Source of the DNA: Planctomycetaceae bacterium
Lineage (GTDB): Bacteria > Planctomycetota > Planctomycetia > Pirellulales > Pirellulaceae
Length of the DNA: 64,000 bases
NCBI GenBank assembly: GCA_024642205.1
Contig: JAHEBQ010000008.1
Location: 62,001-126,000, forward strand
Direction: 5' to 3'
Shown here: piece by piece, positions 62,391 to 64,000 of the stretch
Layout: every line of letters begins with the position of its first letter
How positions within the stretch are numbered: position 1 is the stretch's first letter
Made by a program: the position numbers and the translations under genes
Notes under the pieces: generated by a model
Seen by the model: the letters and a program-made list of their open reading frames with translations, nothing else
The model's database searches: none
Told to the model about the DNA's origin: nothing

Positions 62391-63302
62391 ATGAACAAAG
62401 CCACGACCTGTTTTTTCCGTCCACTGATCCTGGTCGCCGTGCTGGGGCTGCATTCCGGCAACCTCCGGGGGCAGGACATTTTTCCCGATGGTGAACCGGG
62501 CCAAGCCGCCAGGTTGACTCTTCCCGCCATCGACGACGAAATCGTCATCGCGGCATTTGCAGCGACCCATGATGGCTGGAGCAGCGATGAGGTCATCCTC
62601 GATGACCGTTTGAACCAGGCCTTCATCGCATCATGTCAACAACACCTGCCAACGGTCGAGCCAGCCGAGTTCAACTGGCGGTTGATGAATCTGAGGAAAT
62701 CCGGAAAGCTGAAAGTCGAAACAACAAGATCGAAGCGGTCCTCGGTCGTGGAGGTCACCCACATCGCCGAAATCGCCGCTCGATCACTTCACGACCGACA
62801 CGGCATTTCCAGTGATCAAATCATGGCAGACCCCGCACGCAGGGCAGAGTTTGATGCGATCGCGAAATCAATGGATCCTGAAATTGATCTTTATCTTGCC
62901 CGCAAAGCTGCCTTTCAGCTGCGCAAAGCAAGAAAGCTCCGACCCGAGTTGATCACGCGAATCGCCGACTGGGGCCGCATCATATCAACTTATTCCGTTG
63001 AGCAACTTCGAGAGCAACCTGGGCTCGTAACGACTCACCCCGGCATTTACATCTTTCGAGACAAGTCTGGCTATCTGTACATTGGTCAGACCGAAAATCT
63101 TCAAGCCCGTTTGAAAACTCACCTGGACCGGTCGCACAACCCCTCGCTGGCCAATTATCTCGGCGACAAGACGGCCCAGGAAATCACGATCGAAGTGCAT
63201 TCCTTTGCACCGGATTCACGAGCCAGGGAAACCGTGGTCCGTCGCGCATATGAATCTGAATTAATCGCCAGTCGCCAACCGCGTTTCAATATTCAGCCAT
63301 GA
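62391..63302 (+). CDS. GIY-YIG nuclease with predicted signal peptide
   Basis: The ATG at 62391 gives MNKATTCFFRPLILVAVLGL, a clear signal-peptide-like leader with a cleavage region near LRGQ. Residues 60-190 are a helical region without recognised domain. The C-terminal domain is a GIY-YIG endonuclease fold: GIY at 218-220, YIG at 230-232, catalytic Arg240 in QARLKTH, metal-binding Glu288 in YESELI and Asn300 in PRFN. All key residues are kept. A nuclease exported from the cytosol suggests action on extracellular or periplasmic DNA, perhaps in DNA uptake or nutrient scavenging. The alternative is that the leader is only a membrane anchor. Confidence 0.8.
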   Translation: MNKATTCFFRPLILVAVLGLHSGNLRGQDIFPDGEPGQAARLTLPAIDDEIVIAAFAATHDGWSSDEVILDDRLNQAFIASCQQHLPTVEPAEFNWRLMNLRKSGKLKVETTRSKRSSVVEVTHIAEIAARSLHDRHGISSDQIMADPARRAEFDAIAKSMDPEIDLYLARKAAFQLRKARKLRPELITRIADWGRIISTYSVEQLREQPGLVTTHPGIYIFRDKSGYLYIGQTENLQARLKTHLDRSHNPSLANYLGDKTAQEITIEVHSFAPDSRARETVVRRAYESELIASRQPRFNIQP

Positions 63303-63343
63303 ACCGGTCCCGGCCGAGATTGACGGCCTCTGGTCACTCCGAT

Positions 63344-64000
63344 TCATTCCTGATGCTCGGACATCGGATCAAACTCGAGATAACGTTTCAAAAATGCCGT
63401 GACCAGGTAGAAAGGAATCGTGTCCAGCAGAGCAATGATAAACTTGAACACGTAACCGGTCACGATGAACATCAACAACAATCGCCATACTTCTCGATAC
63501 GGAAGCCCGGCCGCAATCGGAAGGGCATGTGCATAATAATGGGTGATCAAGATCACAGCGACGGTGTCCACCGCCTGGCTTACCATCGTGGACCCGTTGT
63601 TTCTAAGCCACAAGTGTTTTCCCTGAGTCAGTCGTTTCCAAAAATGAAACAGATAGACATCGCAAAACTGGGCAACAAGATAAGCGAACATCGATGCCAC
63701 AACAGCGCCGAATGTAAGCGCACGAATTTGATAGAAAGCAAAACTGTCGGGATCCCGAACCTGACCGTCGACGACAGACAGACTTTCCAACGCCGGTAAT
63801 CCGGTAACCGGATCCATCGCTGGAACTTGAGGCATGATTCCGCCGAGCCACAGGATGAACACGACCCAGAAATTCAGGATCAAGCCGACGGTAACCACCC
63901 AGTTGGCACGCCGTCGACCGTAAAACTCGCTGATCAGGTCGGTACAGAGAAATGTAAGGGGGTACGGGAGGACGCCAACCGCAATCGCGAAACTCCAACC
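63344..64000 (-). CDS. VUT-family queuosine-precursor transporter (5' end outside window)
   Basis: Read on the minus strand, the frame is open to the window edge: codons before the ATG at 63898 encode LPYPLTFLCTDLISEFYGRRRAN, a hallmark of the YhhQ/VUT family (queuosine-precursor transporters). The rest includes ASMFAYLVAQFCDVYLFHFWKRLT and LWLRNNGSTMVSQAVDTVAVIL, also conserved in the family. The ATG at 63898 is therefore internal and the true start lies beyond 64000. It would carry preQ0 or preQ1 across the inner membrane. Its stop at 63344 is 42 bp from the convergent GIY-YIG gene. Confidence 0.9.
   Translation of the reverse strand, partial: GWSFAIAVGVLPYPLTFLCTDLISEFYGRRRANWVVTVGLILNFWVVFILWLGGIMPQVPAMDPVTGLPALESLSVVDGQVRDPDSFAFYQIRALTFGAVVASMFAYLVAQFCDVYLFHFWKRLTQGKHLWLRNNGSTMVSQAVDTVAVILITHYYAHALPIAAGLPYREVWRLLLMFIVTGYVFKFIIALLDTIPFYLVTAFLKRYLEFDPMSEHQE

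Noticed and set aside
1..64000. CRISPR arrays, insertion sequences, integrases, phage genes, toxin-antitoxin or defence systems
   Set aside because: None seen; tandem repeats are short and lack spacers, and the YwqK-like and GIY-YIG proteins have no partner genes typical of such systems.

Overview
The window reads as chromosomal DNA of a planctomycete, most likely of the Pirellula/Rhodopirellula type. This is inferred from gene content: secreted proteins with an N-terminal LEPR motif, FG-GAP, LamG and DUF1080 proteins, a Tat-exported Gfo/Idh/MocA oxidoreductase, large membrane-anchored (pseudo)kinases, the C1-transfer gene fhcA, a tRNA gene without an encoded CCA, and frequent GTG/TTG starts. 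No rRNA, CRISPR array, insertion sequence, prophage or plasmid function is visible. Both ends cut a gene: an FG-GAP protein on the left and a queuosine-precursor transporter on the right.

Layout. 1-13.7 kb: FG-GAP membrane protein, GlpD-like dehydrogenase, ceramidase-LamG protein, six-hairpin glycoside hydrolase with discoidin domains, Tat oxidoreductase and a sulfotransferase. 14.1-20.1 kb: a compact N-acetylmuramic acid (MurNAc) scavenging module. It has murQ and an overlapping BadF-type kinase on the minus strand, and divergently a sodium:solute symporter and a serine hydrolase-NamZ fusion. 20.2-29.1 kb: tRNA-Gly(CCC), a LEPR metalloprotease, an M1-type peptidase and a divergent sortilin/BNR-repeat protein. 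29.6-38.8 kb: L-rhamnose breakdown (rhaB, rhaEW fusion) beside a tightly overlapping lutABC-glycosyltransferase operon; a glycine-zipper protein with a QPQYA repeat lies between. 39.1-49.7 kb: thioester-reductase-like SDR with a possible SCP2 tail, DUF1080 protein, ispH, a divergent squalene/phytoene synthase-like protein with degraded metal-binding motifs, a DMT exporter, a membrane MutS-like ATPase and glutamate dehydrogenase. 49.9-55.6 kb: a pseudokinase and a zinc-ribbon/STN protein, both with one membrane span and a large extracytoplasmic part. 55.7-64 kb: membrane protein, fhcA, small hypothetical gene, C92 (YiiX-like) hydrolase, YwqK/MORN protein, a putatively secreted GIY-YIG nuclease and the VUT transporter.

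How the genes work together. Two catabolic circuits can be read. Outside the cytoplasm, NamZ would release MurNAc, the symporter import it, the kinase phosphorylate it, and MurQ convert it to GlcNAc-6-P and D-lactate. RhaB and RhaEW would convert L-rhamnulose to DHAP and lactate, and LutABC oxidise L-lactate to pyruvate; rhamnose isomerase and microcompartment shell genes are not in the window. All functions are assigned by reading motifs and overall family resemblance; no database search was run.
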